NCBI GenBank assembly: GCA_019419455.1
Contig: DXZW01000015.1
Location: 1-48,002 of the forward strand
Direction: 5' to 3'
Source of the DNA: Collinsella sp.
Lineage (GTDB): Bacteria > Actinomycetota > Coriobacteriia > Coriobacteriales > Coriobacteriaceae
DNA: 48,002 bases
Both the position numbers and the translations under genes were made by a program. The notes beneath the pieces were generated by a model, which saw only the letters and a program-made list of their open reading frames with translations, was not told the origin of the DNA and ran no database searches. Of this stretch, positions 15,793 to 24,028 are shown one piece after another (within the stretch, counting starts at the first letter, position 1; every line of letters starts with the position of its first letter).

Positions 15793-16578
15793 ATGCAAAC
15801 CACGCACATGGCGACCCCGGTACTGGAGGTCGCGCATCTCGAAAAGGTATATGGAGCGCTGGGCAACGTGACCCGCGCGCTCAACGACGTCAGCTTTACC
15901 GTCAACCGCGGCGAATTCGTCGGTATCATGGGCGCCTCGGGCTCGGGTAAGTCGACGCTGCTCAACTGCGTGTCGACCATCGATAGCGCCACGAGCGGCA
16001 CCATCCGCATCAACGGCCAGGACGTGACGCGCATGAAGCAGGCCAAGCTCTCGCAGTTCCGCCGCGAGGAGCTCGGCTTTATCTTCCAGGACTCCAACCT
16101 GCTCGATACGCTCACGGCACGCGAGAACATCGCCCTGCCGCTCACCATTGCCCGCACAAACTCGGCAGAGATCTCGACCCGCGTGCAGGACGTGGCCGCG
16201 CGCCTGTCCATTAGCCAAGTGCTCGACAAGTATCCCTACCAGATGTCCGGCGGCCAGCAGCAGCGCGTTGCCGCGGCTCGCGCGCTCGTCACCGACCCCA
16301 CTATGATCATGGCCGACGAGCCCACCGGCGCCCTCGATTCCAAGAGCGCTCGTCTGCTGCTCGAGAGCCTAGAGGCCCTCAACCGCCGCCTGCGCGCCAC
16401 CGTGCTCATGGTTACGCACGACAGTTTTGCCGCCAGCTACACGAGCCGTGTGCTGTTTATTCGCGACGGCAAGATCTTCACCGAGCTGCGCCGCGGCGAC
16501 ACCGACCGCCGAGAGTTCTTCGACCGCATTATGGAGGTCGTTGCCATGATGGGCGGTGAGGGCTCCGATGCTCTGTAA
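15793..16578 (+). CDS. ABC transporter ATP-binding protein, BceA-like
   Basis: A 261-aa cytoplasmic ATPase subunit. Walker A is GASGSGKSTLL near residue 50, the Q-loop is FIFQDSNLLDTLT near 100, the signature is MSGGQQQRVAAARAL near 150, and Walker B is MIMADEPTGALDS near 175, followed by the H-loop VTHD. The spacing and DEPTGALD are typical of the MacB/BceA/LolD class, which powers mechanotransmission or peptide detoxification rather than bulk import. The start follows AAAGGA by 6 nt. Its end overlaps the start of the BceB-like permease, so they form one unit. No adjacent BceRS-type two-component system is present, which leaves the regulation and the peptide substrate unknown. Confidence 0.9.
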   Translation: MQTTHMATPVLEVAHLEKVYGALGNVTRALNDVSFTVNRGEFVGIMGASGSGKSTLLNCVSTIDSATSGTIRINGQDVTRMKQAKLSQFRREELGFIFQDSNLLDTLTARENIALPLTIARTNSAEISTRVQDVAARLSISQVLDKYPYQMSGGQQQRVAAARALVTDPTMIMADEPTGALDSKSARLLLESLEALNRRLRATVLMVTHDSFAASYTSRVLFIRDGKIFTELRRGDTDRREFFDRIMEVVAMMGGEGSDAL

Positions 16579-18769
16579 ACTCGCTTGGGGCAACGTCCGC
16601 CGCGCCGGCCGCGACTACCTCGTCTACTTGCTGACGCTCACCCTGGGCGTCACGGTCTTCTATGCCTTTAACACCATCTCGATGCAGGTCGACATCGCCG
16701 GAATCGATGAAGAGGGCTTGGCGCAGGTTATGGGCAGCATGCTCGGCGACCTGACGTACTTTTTGGCCGGTGTCATGGCTTTTTTGATGGTGTACGCCAA
16801 TAACTTCATCATGAAACGCCGCAAAAAGGAGTTTGGCCTGTACCAGGTGCTCGGCATGGGGCGCGGGCGCGTCGCCACGATCATGGCGCTCGAGACGGTG
16901 ATTGTCTCGGTGGTGGCCTTTGTCGCCGGTATTGTGCTGGGTGTGGGACTCTCCCAGCTCATGACGTTCTTTACGGCCTCGCTCTTTAAGACACAGATCG
17001 CCAATTTCCACTTCTTTTTCTCGATGCATGCGTTCAATCTGACCCTTGCCTGCATGCTCGTAATGTTTGTGCTCACGCTACTGCTGAACCTCCGCGCCGT
17101 GCGTCGTACCAAACTCATCGAGCTTATGGGTGCCGAGCGTCGCAACGAGAGCATCAAGACACGCAACCCCTGGATCGCGATTGCCATCTTTGCCGTGGGC
17201 GTGGTGCTTGTGGGCGTGGCCTATTACCGTCTGCTACGTGATGGGTTCCCGCTAACCGCGACGGACAGCAAGCTGCAAGAGGCCATGAACCAGTTTGGTA
17301 TTACGACCGCTATGGTTACCGTGGGCACCTTTGCCCTGTTCTGGGGACTCTCGGGCATGCTCATCAAGCTGCTGCAGAGCCTGCGCAGCGTGTATTGGCG
17401 CGGCCTCAATATGTTTACCGTGCGTCAGCTTTCGGCCAAGGTCAATACGGTGTGCTTTTCGATGGGCGTCATCGCGATGATTCTGTTCCTCGCCATCACC
17501 TCGGTGACCTGCGGTATGTCGATCGCCAACGTGATGAATGAGAATCTGGAGCGCTATACGCCGGCCGATATGTCGCAGACGTATATCTATTACACGCCCG
17601 AAACGCTCGATTACTACAAGGAGTATGTCAATCCGTCTGAGGCCGATCGCATGGTGCTGGCCGATACAACGGTCGATTTGTACGCTGCATGGCACGGCAA
17701 GGGCAAGTCGGCGGACAACAACGACGAGACCGGCAAGAAGGTCAGTATCGCCGATGTTGCCGGTGAGCATGTGCAGATCGATTCGTATCTGAGTTACCCG
17801 CTTGGCGGCTCGGATCCTTCGGTGACTCCAAGTGAGATGTGCAAGACCATGGGCGAAAAGCTTCCCAGGGCGTTCGGGGGTAGCAATGCCGATACGATGG
17901 GCCTGTTTGTGACGCCGGCGAGCCAGTACAACAAACTGCGCCAGATGATGGGCGAGGAGCCGGTGAGCATTGGCCTCGACCAGTACTTGCTTACGTGTGA
18001 TATGGGCGGTGATCTGGGCGACCTGTACACCAAATACATGGCCGGCGGCCATACCCTCACCTTGGGCGAGCATGAGCTCAAGCCCGCAACCGATAAGTCG
18101 GACAAGGACACGGCGGCCATCGCCAACTCGGCGATGAGCAGTAATCCGGGTACCGTCGTCGTTGCCGACGAGCTGTTGTCCCAACTTAATCTGCAGCCGT
18201 ATTCCAGTAGCCTGCTCGTTAACTACAAACAGGGGATGGATACGACCGAGGCAGACGAGAGCATTAAATACACGGTGCTCGACAATCTGCTCGTTGACGG
18301 CAAGGAGCCGGGGTCGTGGGGAATCTTCATTACACGCTCCGAGATGTACACGCAGGCGGCGCAGATGAACGGCATGATTAGCTATTTGGCCATCTACATT
18401 GGCTTTGTACTGGTCGTTGCGTGCGCGGCGATACTGTCGATCCAGCAGCTCTCCAATGTGGCCGACGGCAACCGCAACTATCGTGTGCTGGCACAGATCG
18501 GCTGTGACGACCGCCAGATTCGCCATTCGGTGATGGCGCAGCAAGCGGTGTTCTTCCTGTTCCCGCTGGCAGTGGGGCTGGCTCACTCCTTTGTGGCGCT
18601 CAAGGTGATCATCGAGCTGGTGAGCACGTTCGGCAACATGAGCATAGGCGGCACCGTGGGCCTCACCTGTGCAATCTTCCTGGCAGCCTACGGCGGCTAC
18701 TTCCTGGTGACCTACCTCATGAGCGCCGGCATGGCACAAGCTGCCATCGCCACTCGCTACAGCGAGTAA
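16568..18769 (+). CDS. ABC transporter permease, BceB-like
   Basis: A 733-aa membrane protein with the BceB layout: one helix near the N-terminus (DYLVYLLTLTLGVTVFYAF), a group of helices between about 60 and 320 including FtsX-type elements, a large extracytoplasmic domain at about 325-600, and three C-terminal helices (ISYLAIYIGFVLVVACAAIL onward). BceB-type permeases bind lipid II-targeting peptides through the large extracellular domain. The ATG at 16568 is chosen, with GTGAGG 6 nt upstream; it overlaps the ATPase gene by 11 nt, and a GTG at 16556 is an alternative. Function in antimicrobial-peptide resistance is a family inference. It is followed by a family B structured repeat. Confidence 0.85.
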   Translation: MLCKLAWGNVRRAGRDYLVYLLTLTLGVTVFYAFNTISMQVDIAGIDEEGLAQVMGSMLGDLTYFLAGVMAFLMVYANNFIMKRRKKEFGLYQVLGMGRGRVATIMALETVIVSVVAFVAGIVLGVGLSQLMTFFTASLFKTQIANFHFFFSMHAFNLTLACMLVMFVLTLLLNLRAVRRTKLIELMGAERRNESIKTRNPWIAIAIFAVGVVLVGVAYYRLLRDGFPLTATDSKLQEAMNQFGITTAMVTVGTFALFWGLSGMLIKLLQSLRSVYWRGLNMFTVRQLSAKVNTVCFSMGVIAMILFLAITSVTCGMSIANVMNENLERYTPADMSQTYIYYTPETLDYYKEYVNPSEADRMVLADTTVDLYAAWHGKGKSADNNDETGKKVSIADVAGEHVQIDSYLSYPLGGSDPSVTPSEMCKTMGEKLPRAFGGSNADTMGLFVTPASQYNKLRQMMGEEPVSIGLDQYLLTCDMGGDLGDLYTKYMAGGHTLTLGEHELKPATDKSDKDTAAIANSAMSSNPGTVVVADELLSQLNLQPYSSSLLVNYKQGMDTTEADESIKYTVLDNLLVDGKEPGSWGIFITRSEMYTQAAQMNGMISYLAIYIGFVLVVACAAILSIQQLSNVADGNRNYRVLAQIGCDDRQIRHSVMAQQAVFFLFPLAVGLAHSFVALKVIIELVSTFGNMSIGGTVGLTCAIFLAAYGGYFLVTYLMSAGMAQAAIATRYSE

Positions 18770-18805
18770 CTCGTTCAGCTTGGAATTATCGTAGGTTGAG
18801 CATAG

Positions 18806-18953
18806 GTCAGCGAAAGCGCCCCTAAGCGAGCAAGGTGACGTTAAAGAGGAGGGAAGCGTACTTTGGGTACGCGACCGACGATTGAACGTCAGATTGCCGC
18901 TTAGGGGCGTTTGCAGCGTCGAGCCGTTACACGGTTTGGTAAAACCGCGTAAC
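18806..18953 (+). repeat. 148-nt structured repeat, family B copy 1
   Basis: Conserved blocks GTCAGCGAAA, GCGAGCAAGGTG, AGATTGCCG and TTTGCAGCGTCGAGC match 22271-22418. Three stems differ in sequence from that copy yet still pair: CGCCCCTAAGC (817-827 of 18 kb) with GCTTAGGGGCG (899-909), TGACGTT (836-842) with AACGTCA (885-891), and GCGTAC with GTACGC. A 3' hairpin (18926-18953) is conserved, with one A/C mismatch. It lies between the BceB-like gene and the antiporter gene. Confidence 0.85.
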
Positions 18954-19079
18954 TTCATCGTAGAAGCACGCTTGCGGGCGGCGGATGCTCGTCTCCTGTC
19001 GCCCGCTCACCGAGGCCCGGCAATTGCCTTAATATCTTAAGGACCTCGATTTGTCCAAGACTGAGCGAAGGAGCTCATC

Positions 19080-20510
19080 ATGAGCGACGGAAAGAAAAAG
19101 CTTTCCTTCTTGACGGTCATCTCGACCATCATCTGCGTCGTCTTCGTTTGCGAGGCCGCCGCACCTGCTGCTGCCATTGGCAACCAGCAGTTCTTCTGGT
19201 GGATCTTCCTGATTCTGACCTTCCTGCTCCCTTATGGCATGGTCGTTGCCGAGCTCGGCACTACCTATGACGGTGAGGGTGGCATTTACGACTGGGTACG
19301 CGATGGCCTGGGCGACAAGTGGGGCGCCCGCATTTCGTACTACTACTGGGTTAACTACCCGCTGTGGATTGCCTCGCTGGCCACTATGTTCCCGGACATT
19401 TTGGGCATGGTCTTTGGCGTCGAGTTCAATCTGATTGCCAAGATTGGTATCGACCTTGCCTTTGTGTGGATCGTCTATCTTATGGGTCGCTCCAAGGCTG
19501 CCGACTCCGAATGGGTCCTGAACGGCGGCGCCATCATCAAGGTCGCCGTTGCCGTTATCGTCGGCGCTTTGGGCATTTGGTACGCCATGGAGAACGGTTT
19601 TGCGAACGATATGTCCGCTGTCACCTTCTTGCCCGAGCTCACCAACACCAACGCGCTCGGCTACCTGTCGATCATCATCTTTAACTTCATGGGCTTCGAG
19701 GTCATCTGCACCATGACCGACGATATGGCCGATCCCGCTCGCGATATCCCCAAGGCTATCATCGTCGGCGGCCTGTCCATCGCCGTGATCTATCTGTTCG
19801 CTGGCTTTGGCATCGGCGCTGCTGTGTCGGCCGATTCCATCGATCCCGACTACGGCATGATTTACGCTGTCCAGACTATTGTGGGCGATTCCATGATCTT
19901 TAAGGTCATCTGCATCGCCTTCCTGATCACGCTGTTCGCCAACATGGCCGCCTGGTCCTTCGGCGTCAACTCCGTTGCTCGCTATGCTGCCGAGCATGGC
20001 AACATGCCCAAGGTCTTCGCCTCGATGATCTCGGATGACGACATGCCCAACGGCGCCAACCTGGTCAACGCCATCGTTGCCTCCCTGGTGCTGTGCCTGC
20101 AGCTGGTTCCCATCGACGCCATCTCCAACGGTGTCTTCTGGATGCTCTTCGGTACCTCCGTTGTCTTCCTGCTGCTGACCTACATCCCGATGTTCCCGGC
20201 ATTCCTCAGCCTTCGTAAGAACGACCCCAACCGTGAGCGTATCTTTACGTTCCCGTTTAAGGGCGCCATGATGAAGGTCATGCTGGCTATTCCCTGCATC
20301 GAGCTGATTCTGGCTATCGTTGCAACGCTGATTCCGTTCTCTGTCGATGAGATTGGCGATAAGGTCCCGATGATCGTCATCTTCATCGTGCTCTTGCTTA
20401 TTGGCGAGGTTGTCCGCGTCGTCAGTGCTAAGGGCCGCGAGACCGAGTACAAGGGTCTCACTCCCGAGCTGGCTGCTCAGCGCCTCGCTGAGGAGTCCGA
20501 GGAGGACTAG
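19080..20510 (+). CDS. aguD: APC-family amino acid permease, probable agmatine/putrescine antiporter
   Basis: A 476-aa integral membrane protein with about twelve hydrophobic segments and the APC-superfamily pattern: an N-terminal SFLTVISTIICVVFVCEAA, the GGIYDWVRDGLGDKWGAR region, and IIFNFMGFEVICTMTDDM in the TM6 area where substrate specificity is set. It carries the long charged C-terminus of the glutamate:GABA and agmatine:putrescine antiporter group. The start has GAAGGAG 6 nt upstream. The assignment to agmatine/putrescine exchange rests mainly on the next gene, agmatine deiminase. Another amine or amino acid exchange is possible. Both genes lie between two family B repeats. Confidence 0.8.
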   Translation: MSDGKKKLSFLTVISTIICVVFVCEAAAPAAAIGNQQFFWWIFLILTFLLPYGMVVAELGTTYDGEGGIYDWVRDGLGDKWGARISYYYWVNYPLWIASLATMFPDILGMVFGVEFNLIAKIGIDLAFVWIVYLMGRSKAADSEWVLNGGAIIKVAVAVIVGALGIWYAMENGFANDMSAVTFLPELTNTNALGYLSIIIFNFMGFEVICTMTDDMADPARDIPKAIIVGGLSIAVIYLFAGFGIGAAVSADSIDPDYGMIYAVQTIVGDSMIFKVICIAFLITLFANMAAWSFGVNSVARYAAEHGNMPKVFASMISDDDMPNGANLVNAIVASLVLCLQLVPIDAISNGVFWMLFGTSVVFLLLTYIPMFPAFLSLRKNDPNRERIFTFPFKGAMMKVMLAIPCIELILAIVATLIPFSVDEIGDKVPMIVIFIVLLLIGEVVRVVSAKGRETEYKGLTPELAAQRLAEESEED

Positions 20511-20595
20511 AGCACCCGGATTCGGGACTCCAACCTTCCTCGCGTACCAACGTACGCTTCGTCGGGCTTGTCGCTCCCGACTCGGGACGCTCTAG
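20507..20595. terminator. Nested hairpin after the antiporter gene
   Basis: CTAGAGC at 20507-20513 (including the stop codon) pairs with GCTCTAG at 20589-20595. Inside, TCGGGA pairs with TCCCGA and GCGTAC (20542-20547) with GTACGC (20552-20557). The tip resembles the tip of family B copy 1. No long T-run follows, so terminator function is tentative. Confidence 0.45.
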
Positions 20596-20726
20596 CCTCT
20601 TCGGAGGCGTGCCCAAGCAACAGGTTTGCTAACCTTTCTCTGAGGTGGGTGTGAGCTATTGCTCCGGTAACCACCGCCCGCCCCAATCTCTCTTCCGTAT
20701 CCTTCGTGCGTTTTGTCTCCGCGCAC

Positions 20727-20841
20727 CGGGTTACGTCGTCGCTTGCCGGTGCGACATCCGTGAAAACCGGTGCCAGGCGCCCCGACCTTTGCCGGGGAAC
20801 GGGCGCCTACCATCTCTTGGTTTTAGGCTGAGGGTAACCCG
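20727..20841 (+). promoter_or_regulatory. Structured leader upstream of agmatine deiminase, candidate riboswitch
   Basis: A closing helix CGGGTTAC (20727-20734) with GTAACCCG (20834-20841) encloses two branches. One is GTCGC/GCGAC around TTGCCGGT. The other is AAAACC (20763-20768) with GGTTTT (20819-20824), stacked on AGGCGC/GCGCCT and CCCG/CGGG. It ends 37 nt before the start codon. It does not match any riboswitch class I can recall. The 368-bp gap 20511-20878 holds this, the hairpin at 20507-20595 and no gene. Confidence 0.4.
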
Positions 20842-20878
20842 CCCGCAGCAAGCGATCGTTCGATTTGGAGGAAATCTT

Positions 20879-22084
20879 ATGCGTACGATCACCGAGTCCG
20901 AGTCCACCCCTAAGGCCGATGGCTTCTTTATGCCTGCTGAGTTCGCCCCACAGGATCGCGTGTGGATGGGCTGGCCCCATCGCACCGATACTTGGGCCCA
21001 TGGTGCCAAGCCGGCTCAGAAGCAGTATGCCGCCATCGCTCGCGCTATTGCCGAGTTCACCCCGGTCACCATGTGCGCCAACCAGGCCGACTACGCCAAC
21101 TGCAAGGCTGCCTTTGAGGAAGACGAGAACGTTACCGTTATCGAGATGACCACCGACGACGCTTGGTTCCGCGACACCGCTGCCACTTTTGTTATCAATG
21201 GCAAGGGCGATAAGCGCGCCAACCACTGGCACTTCAACGCCTACGGTGGCCTCGTCGACGGCCTCTATTTCCCGTGGGACAAGGACGAGCAGATCGCCCT
21301 TAAGATGGCTGAGCTTTCCGGCTGCCGTCGCTATCGTCCCGATGACATGATCCTCGAGGGCGGTTCCATCACCGTCGACGGCGAAGGCACCGTGGTCGTG
21401 ACCGACCAGTGCCTGCTTTCCCCGGGCCGCACCTGCTCTGCGGTTCTGGAGGAGGAAGAGGACCCCGAGTCCATCTGGCCCAAGTTCCACAAGAAGTTTG
21501 AGCCCTGGAGTGAGGAACTTCGCGCCTATATGGACGAGCACCTCAAGGATTACCTGGGCGTCGAGAAGGTCATCTGGGTCAAGGAGGGTATCGATCCCGA
21601 GGAGACCAACGGTCACATCGATGATGTCGCTACGTTCATCGCTCCGGGCGTCATGGCCTGCATCTGGACCGACGATCCCGAGTATCCGTTCTACGAGCAG
21701 TGCCACGCTGTCTACGAGACCCTCTCCAACGCCGTTGACGCCAAGGGCCGCAAGATGAAGGTCTACAAGCTCTGCATGCCTGTGAACCCGCTGTTCATGG
21801 ACCAGGCTTCCTGCGACACCATCGACGCCGACGAGAACGCCGAGCCGCGCGTTGCCGACGAGCCGCTGATCGCCTCCTACATGAACTACCTGGTCACCAA
21901 CCACGGCGTTATCGTCCCGCAGTACGGCGACGAGAACGACCAGCTTGCCGTTGACACGCTCCAGAAGATCTACGACGAGGTCTGGGGCGAGGGCGTCTAC
22001 AAGTGCGTCGGCGTTCAGTCCGAGCAGGTCGTCTTCGGTGGCGGAAATATCCACTGCATTACGCAGCAGGAGCCCTCGGCGTAA
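20879..22084 (+). CDS. aguA: Agmatine deiminase
   Basis: A 401-aa member of the agmatine deiminase/PPAD family that converts agmatine to N-carbamoylputrescine and ammonia in the cytoplasm. Active-site elements are visible: DDAWFRDTAATFV near residue 95, ILEGGSI near 160, ETNGHIDDVATF near 243 with the catalytic His, and the nucleophilic Cys in VVFGGGNIHCITQQ at the C-terminus. Between RTCSAVLEEEEDPESIW and YLGVEKVIWV there is an insert of roughly 25 acidic and aromatic residues beyond the usual family length. The start at 20879 has GGAGG 7 nt upstream; the in-frame extension to 20645 runs through the structured leader and is rejected. Putrescine carbamoyltransferase and carbamate kinase, the next AgDI steps, are not in the window. 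Confidence 0.95.
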   Translation: MRTITESESTPKADGFFMPAEFAPQDRVWMGWPHRTDTWAHGAKPAQKQYAAIARAIAEFTPVTMCANQADYANCKAAFEEDENVTVIEMTTDDAWFRDTAATFVINGKGDKRANHWHFNAYGGLVDGLYFPWDKDEQIALKMAELSGCRRYRPDDMILEGGSITVDGEGTVVVTDQCLLSPGRTCSAVLEEEEDPESIWPKFHKKFEPWSEELRAYMDEHLKDYLGVEKVIWVKEGIDPEETNGHIDDVATFIAPGVMACIWTDDPEYPFYEQCHAVYETLSNAVDAKGRKMKVYKLCMPVNPLFMDQASCDTIDADENAEPRVADEPLIASYMNYLVTNHGVIVPQYGDENDQLAVDTLQKIYDEVWGEGVYKCVGVQSEQVVFGGGNIHCITQQEPSA

Positions 22085-22270
22085 CTGTCTGTCTTCCCGA
22101 GGCACGGCACCTTGCCCTTCAATCGTCGGGCATGACCCTTAAGGTCTATGCCCTCCTCTTTCGCGGAAATCTGCCGCACCTCAGAAACCCAGCCGGTCAA
22201 GCGGACCGACGTAGCTAGTTACCGCATTAGTCATTGGTGCCAACCTTGGCAACGATGCAGGTCGAAAAAC

Positions 22271-22418
22271 GTCAGCGAAAACCCGCCAGAGCGAGCAAGG
22301 TGCCTTGAAGCGAGGCGGCATTGACCTTTTGGTCATGCCGTCGAAGCTGAAAGGCAGATTGCCGTTCTGGCGGGTTTGCAGCGTCGAGCAGTTACGCGGT
22401 TTGGTAAAACCGCGTAAC
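22271..22418 (+). repeat. 148-nt structured repeat, family B copy 2
   Basis: Same length and conserved blocks as 18806-18953. The arms here are AAACCCGCCAGA (22279-22290) with TCTGGCGGGTTT (22366-22377), TGCCTT (22301-22306) with AAGGCA (22351-22356), and an inner TGACC/GGTCA hairpin. The 3' hairpin is a perfect 12-bp stem (22391-22402 with 22407-22418), and its last base is the last base of the DAHP synthase stop codon on the minus strand. The rest of the gap 22085-22270 shows nothing. Confidence 0.85.
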
Positions 22419-23449
22419 TAAATACGTTCCGCGATCTCGTGGATGAGGTAGTCGGTCTTTTCCCAGCCCAGGCACGGGTCGGTGATCGACTTGCCAAAGA
22501 CGCCGCCGTCGACCGGCTGGTTGCCGTCCTCCAGGTAGGACTCGATCATAAAGCCCTTGACCAGCTTAGAGATGGACTCGTTGCGGCGGCAGCTGTCGAG
22601 CACCTCCTTGCAAATGCGGTACTGCTCCAGCGGGCGCTTGCCCGAGTTGTCGTGGTTGCAGTCGATGACCGCCGCCGGGTTGGCGTAGCCGGCGTGCTCG
22701 GTATAGCGCTCGGCCAGGCGCTCCAGGTGCTCGTAGTGGTAATTGGGGTAGGTACGACCATCGAGACCGATGTAGCCACGCATAACGGCGTGTGCGAGCG
22801 GATTGCCGTCACACTCGACCTCCCAGTTGCGGAAGATGAAGCTCTGATGCGCCTGCGCGGCGTAAATGGAGTTGAGCATAACGGTGGTAGAGCCGGCAGT
22901 GGGATTCTTCATGCCGACGGGTACCGAAATGCCGCTCGACACCAGGCGATGCTCCTGGTTCTCGACCGAGCGTGCGCCCACGGCAACATAGCTCAGCAGG
23001 TCAACGAGGTATTGGTAGTTGGACGGGTAGAGCATCTCATCGGCGGTGAAGAAGCCGGTCTCCTCGATGACGCGCAGGTGCATGTGGCGGATGGCCTTGA
23101 CGCCCTCGAGCAGGTCGTCGGGAGCCTCGGGGTTGGGGTTGTGCAGAAGACCCTTGTAGCCGGTGCCCTTGGTGCGCGGCTTATTGGTGTAGACGCGCGG
23201 AATGATGATGAGCTTGTCCTTGACCTCTTCGGCGGTCTTGGCCAGTCGGTTCATATACTCGAGCACCGAATCCTCGCGGTCGGCAGAGCACGGGCCGATG
23301 ATGAGCACCTTACGTGCGTCCTCGCCGGTAAAGACTTTGGCGACCTCGGCGTCAAATGCCTGCTTTTTGGCGGTAAGCTCGGCAGAAAGTGGCATTTCCT
23401 CGCGGATCTCCATGGGGATCGGCAGCCTGCGTTTGAATTCCATGGCCAT
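22418..23449 (-). CDS. aroF: 3-deoxy-7-phosphoheptulonate synthase, class I (AroFGH type)
   Basis: A 343-aa enzyme that condenses phosphoenolpyruvate with erythrose-4-phosphate, the first step of the shikimate pathway. Family motifs are clear: VLIIGPCSADREDSVLEYM near residue 50, YTNKPRTKGTGYKGLLHNP near 88, GARSVENQEHR near 155, PVGMKNPTAGSTTVMLNSI near 170, DCNHDNSGKRP near 260, and GFMIESYLEDGNQPV near 300. Which aromatic amino acid feeds back on it cannot be read from the sequence. The start has GAGGAG 6 nt upstream. It is a single gene with no neighbouring aromatic-pathway genes, and its stop codon abuts a family B repeat. Confidence 0.95.
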   Translation of the reverse strand: MAMEFKRRLPIPMEIREEMPLSAELTAKKQAFDAEVAKVFTGEDARKVLIIGPCSADREDSVLEYMNRLAKTAEEVKDKLIIIPRVYTNKPRTKGTGYKGLLHNPNPEAPDDLLEGVKAIRHMHLRVIEETGFFTADEMLYPSNYQYLVDLLSYVAVGARSVENQEHRLVSSGISVPVGMKNPTAGSTTVMLNSIYAAQAHQSFIFRNWEVECDGNPLAHAVMRGYIGLDGRTYPNYHYEHLERLAERYTEHAGYANPAAVIDCNHDNSGKRPLEQYRICKEVLDSCRRNESISKLVKGFMIESYLEDGNQPVDGGVFGKSITDPCLGWEKTDYLIHEIAERI

Positions 23450-23547
23450 AGGGGTCTCCTCAATCTATAGAAAGAGCAATAAGCGTATTGTCGAATGCTC
23501 GGCATTATCCGCTGTCGCACGCTAAAGTGCAAGCCCTTGTCACCCCG

Positions 23548-23602
23548 AAACCTACCAAAAAGGGACAGGTTTATTTTGGCAGGTTTTATCTGGGGAAACG
23601 TC
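23548..23602 (+). repeat. Family C hairpin repeat (GGGACAGG loop)
   Basis: AAACCTACCAAAA (23548-23560) pairs with TTTTGGCAGGTTT (23574-23586), with one mismatch, around AGGGACAGG and TTTA. The downstream tail TATCTGGGGAAACGTC is conserved with the copies at 43177 and 44311, and in part at 47887. Confidence 0.85.
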
Positions 23603-23672
23603 GGCGGATGCCGGGAGGGAGCGGCGCCGCGCGGGACCCTAAGGCTGTTGTCGGTTCCCCAGGAAATACCCT

Positions 23673-23902
23673 GTGGGCAAAAAAGCCAAATATGAGTACG
23701 GTTGCTATCTTAGTATCATATTGCCTTCGCAAAATAATAGACATAACAGCAAAATATGTTCATTAACGCAAACACATATAAGTCCGCTATAGGGCTGTTT
23801 GATCAATTTAGGGACGCGTGTAAGCCGTGAAAACGGCATTTGGGGCTGTTTTGGCTGTTGCTAAAAAGGTAACAGTACTCATATTTGCCCTTTTTTGCCC
23901 AC
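23673..23902. mobile_element. MITE-like AT-rich element with terminal inverted repeats
   Basis: The ends 23673-23699 and 23875-23902 are inverted copies of 27-28 nt that differ by one indel and one mismatch (outermost GTGGGCAAAAAAG, innermost AAATATGAGTAC). A weaker match continues inward. The 175-nt interior is much richer in A and T than its surroundings and has no coding potential. No target-site duplication was found. It lies in the gene-free stretch 23450-24028, which also holds a family C hairpin and a terminator. Confidence 0.6.
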
Positions 23903-23962
23903 GGGGCCCCGAAGGGGCTGCCAATCAGGTCCCAGGGGAGACGGTTTGAGGGCCGCAGAGCA

Positions 23963-23998
23963 AAAACGGGGGCGCAGGTTGTCCTGCGCCCCCGTTTT
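23963..23998. terminator. Strong bidirectional intrinsic terminator
   Basis: A perfect 16-bp stem (23963-23978 with 23983-23998), AAAACGGGGGCGCAGG and its complement, around a 4-nt TTGT loop, with A/T runs at both ends. It lies 30 nt past the stop of the ABC exporter operon. Confidence 0.9.
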
Positions 23999-24028
23999 CT
24001 GGGCATTGCGGTTGTTTGCCGCCGGTTG

